A stretch of DNA of 64,000 bases from Manis javanica (taxonomy: Eukaryota; Chordata; Mammalia; Pholidota; Manidae), in contig NC_133174.1 of NCBI RefSeq assembly GCF_040802235.1, positions 81,862,647-81,926,646 of the forward strand. Reading direction: 5' to 3'. Made by a program: the position numbers and the translations under genes. Shown here in pieces: positions 63,604-64,000 of this stretch. Under the pieces are notes generated by a model that did no database searches, was not told where the DNA came from, and saw nothing but the letters and a program-made list of their open reading frames with translations. The first letter of the stretch is position 1; each line of letters begins with the position of its first letter.

Positions 63604-64000
63604 TGTAAGATAAATTCTAGCTGAAATAAGCAGGCAAAGAGGGGCAACAAAGGGCCAGGTAATTTATTTAAATACCCCCAGGTGAGGTTCTGTGGCCTTC
63701 TTGTCACAGGCCAGAGAAGTCACACCCGGTTGGGGAGGTGGGGGGCTTATAAGGGATTAGGAGGGGGAGGAGTGGGCAAGCTATCTTAGGGGGTGTGGAG
63801 AGGTATGATTGGATAAAGGTGACATAATAGACAACTAGAAACTTTTTTTCCTTCCAAGAGGGAGGAGGCTGACATCCGGGTCTTAGTTGGCACATCAGGA
63901 TGGAATTCAGGGAGAGCTGTCCCCTTTCCATATACAGCACGGACTTTGGGGTCTGGTCTGTTCTCCCCCTATGGCATCTCTCTGTTCTGTTTGCATGTCC
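63604..64000 (-). mobile_element. ERV 5' LTR, cut by the window end
   Basis: 397 bp are visible, aligning without gaps to 59488-59884. I count four substitutions (at offsets equivalent to 63642, 63911, 63955 and 63994, approximately), about 1%. The start of the LTR and the left-hand target duplication lie beyond the window. Confidence 0.92.

Noticed and set aside
63246-63707. 153-codon minus-strand ORF
   Set aside because: It spans the LTR, the primer binding site and the leader, so it is not a retroviral gene even though it is open.

Overview
This window is mammalian nuclear DNA. It holds one intact protein-coding gene, PABPC5, embedded in a dense thicket of LINE-1 (L1) copies and other interspersed repeats. 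PABPC5 is X-linked in the mammals I know (human Xq21), so the window is most probably from the corresponding X segment of a placental mammal. I see MIR, L2, L1, MaLR/ERVL-type LTRs, a hAT element and a class I ERV, but no lineage-specific SINE (no Alu, B1/B2, carnivore tRNA-Lys SINE, horse ERE, BovB or pig PRE). That fits a SINE-poor laurasiatherian such as a pangolin, but the species call is a weak inference.

Layout. 1-9.0 kb: the 5' end of one minus-strand L1, an old LTR remnant, then an essentially full-length minus-strand L1 (2337-9009) flanked by a 15-bp target-site duplication. 9.1-9.9 kb: an ERVL-like LTR followed by a tRNA-Leu-like primer site, and a processed U11 snRNA pseudogene with poly(A) and target-site duplication. 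9.9-20.4 kb: stacked minus-strand L1 fragments of different ages; the L1 at about 12.6-17.3 kb has a GC-rich 5' UTR with a degenerate 39-40 bp minisatellite. 20.4-31.2 kb: MIR, L2, a 5'-truncated plus-strand L1 with an open ORF2 C-terminus, an MLT1-like LTR, and an old plus-strand L1 interrupted by a smaller 5'-inverted (twin-primed) L1. 31.2-40.6 kb: a near-full-length minus-strand L1 and another 5'-truncated plus-strand L1. 40.6-47.3 kb: mostly unique AT-rich DNA with old fragments and one candidate pseudogene.

47.4-49.8 kb is the gene: a CpG island, a strong splice acceptor at 48298/48299, the uninterrupted 382-codon PABPC5 reading frame (48374-49522) and a poly(A) signal at 49762. 49.8-57.9 kb is AT-rich and almost featureless apart from old fragments and a short hAT element. 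57.9-59.4 kb is a composite L1 insertion with two L1 3' ends in tandem inside a single 15-bp duplication.

59.5-64.0 kb is a minus-strand class I endogenous retrovirus. Its two LTRs differ at only 4 of the 397 positions that can be compared, yet its interior keeps only a broken gag start and an env tail around about 2.3 kb of AT-rich noncoding DNA. This looks like a young, non-autonomous ERV family and is the most interesting item here. There is no operon-like organisation: the only functional unit I can defend is PABPC5, and the rest is a layered record of retrotransposition.
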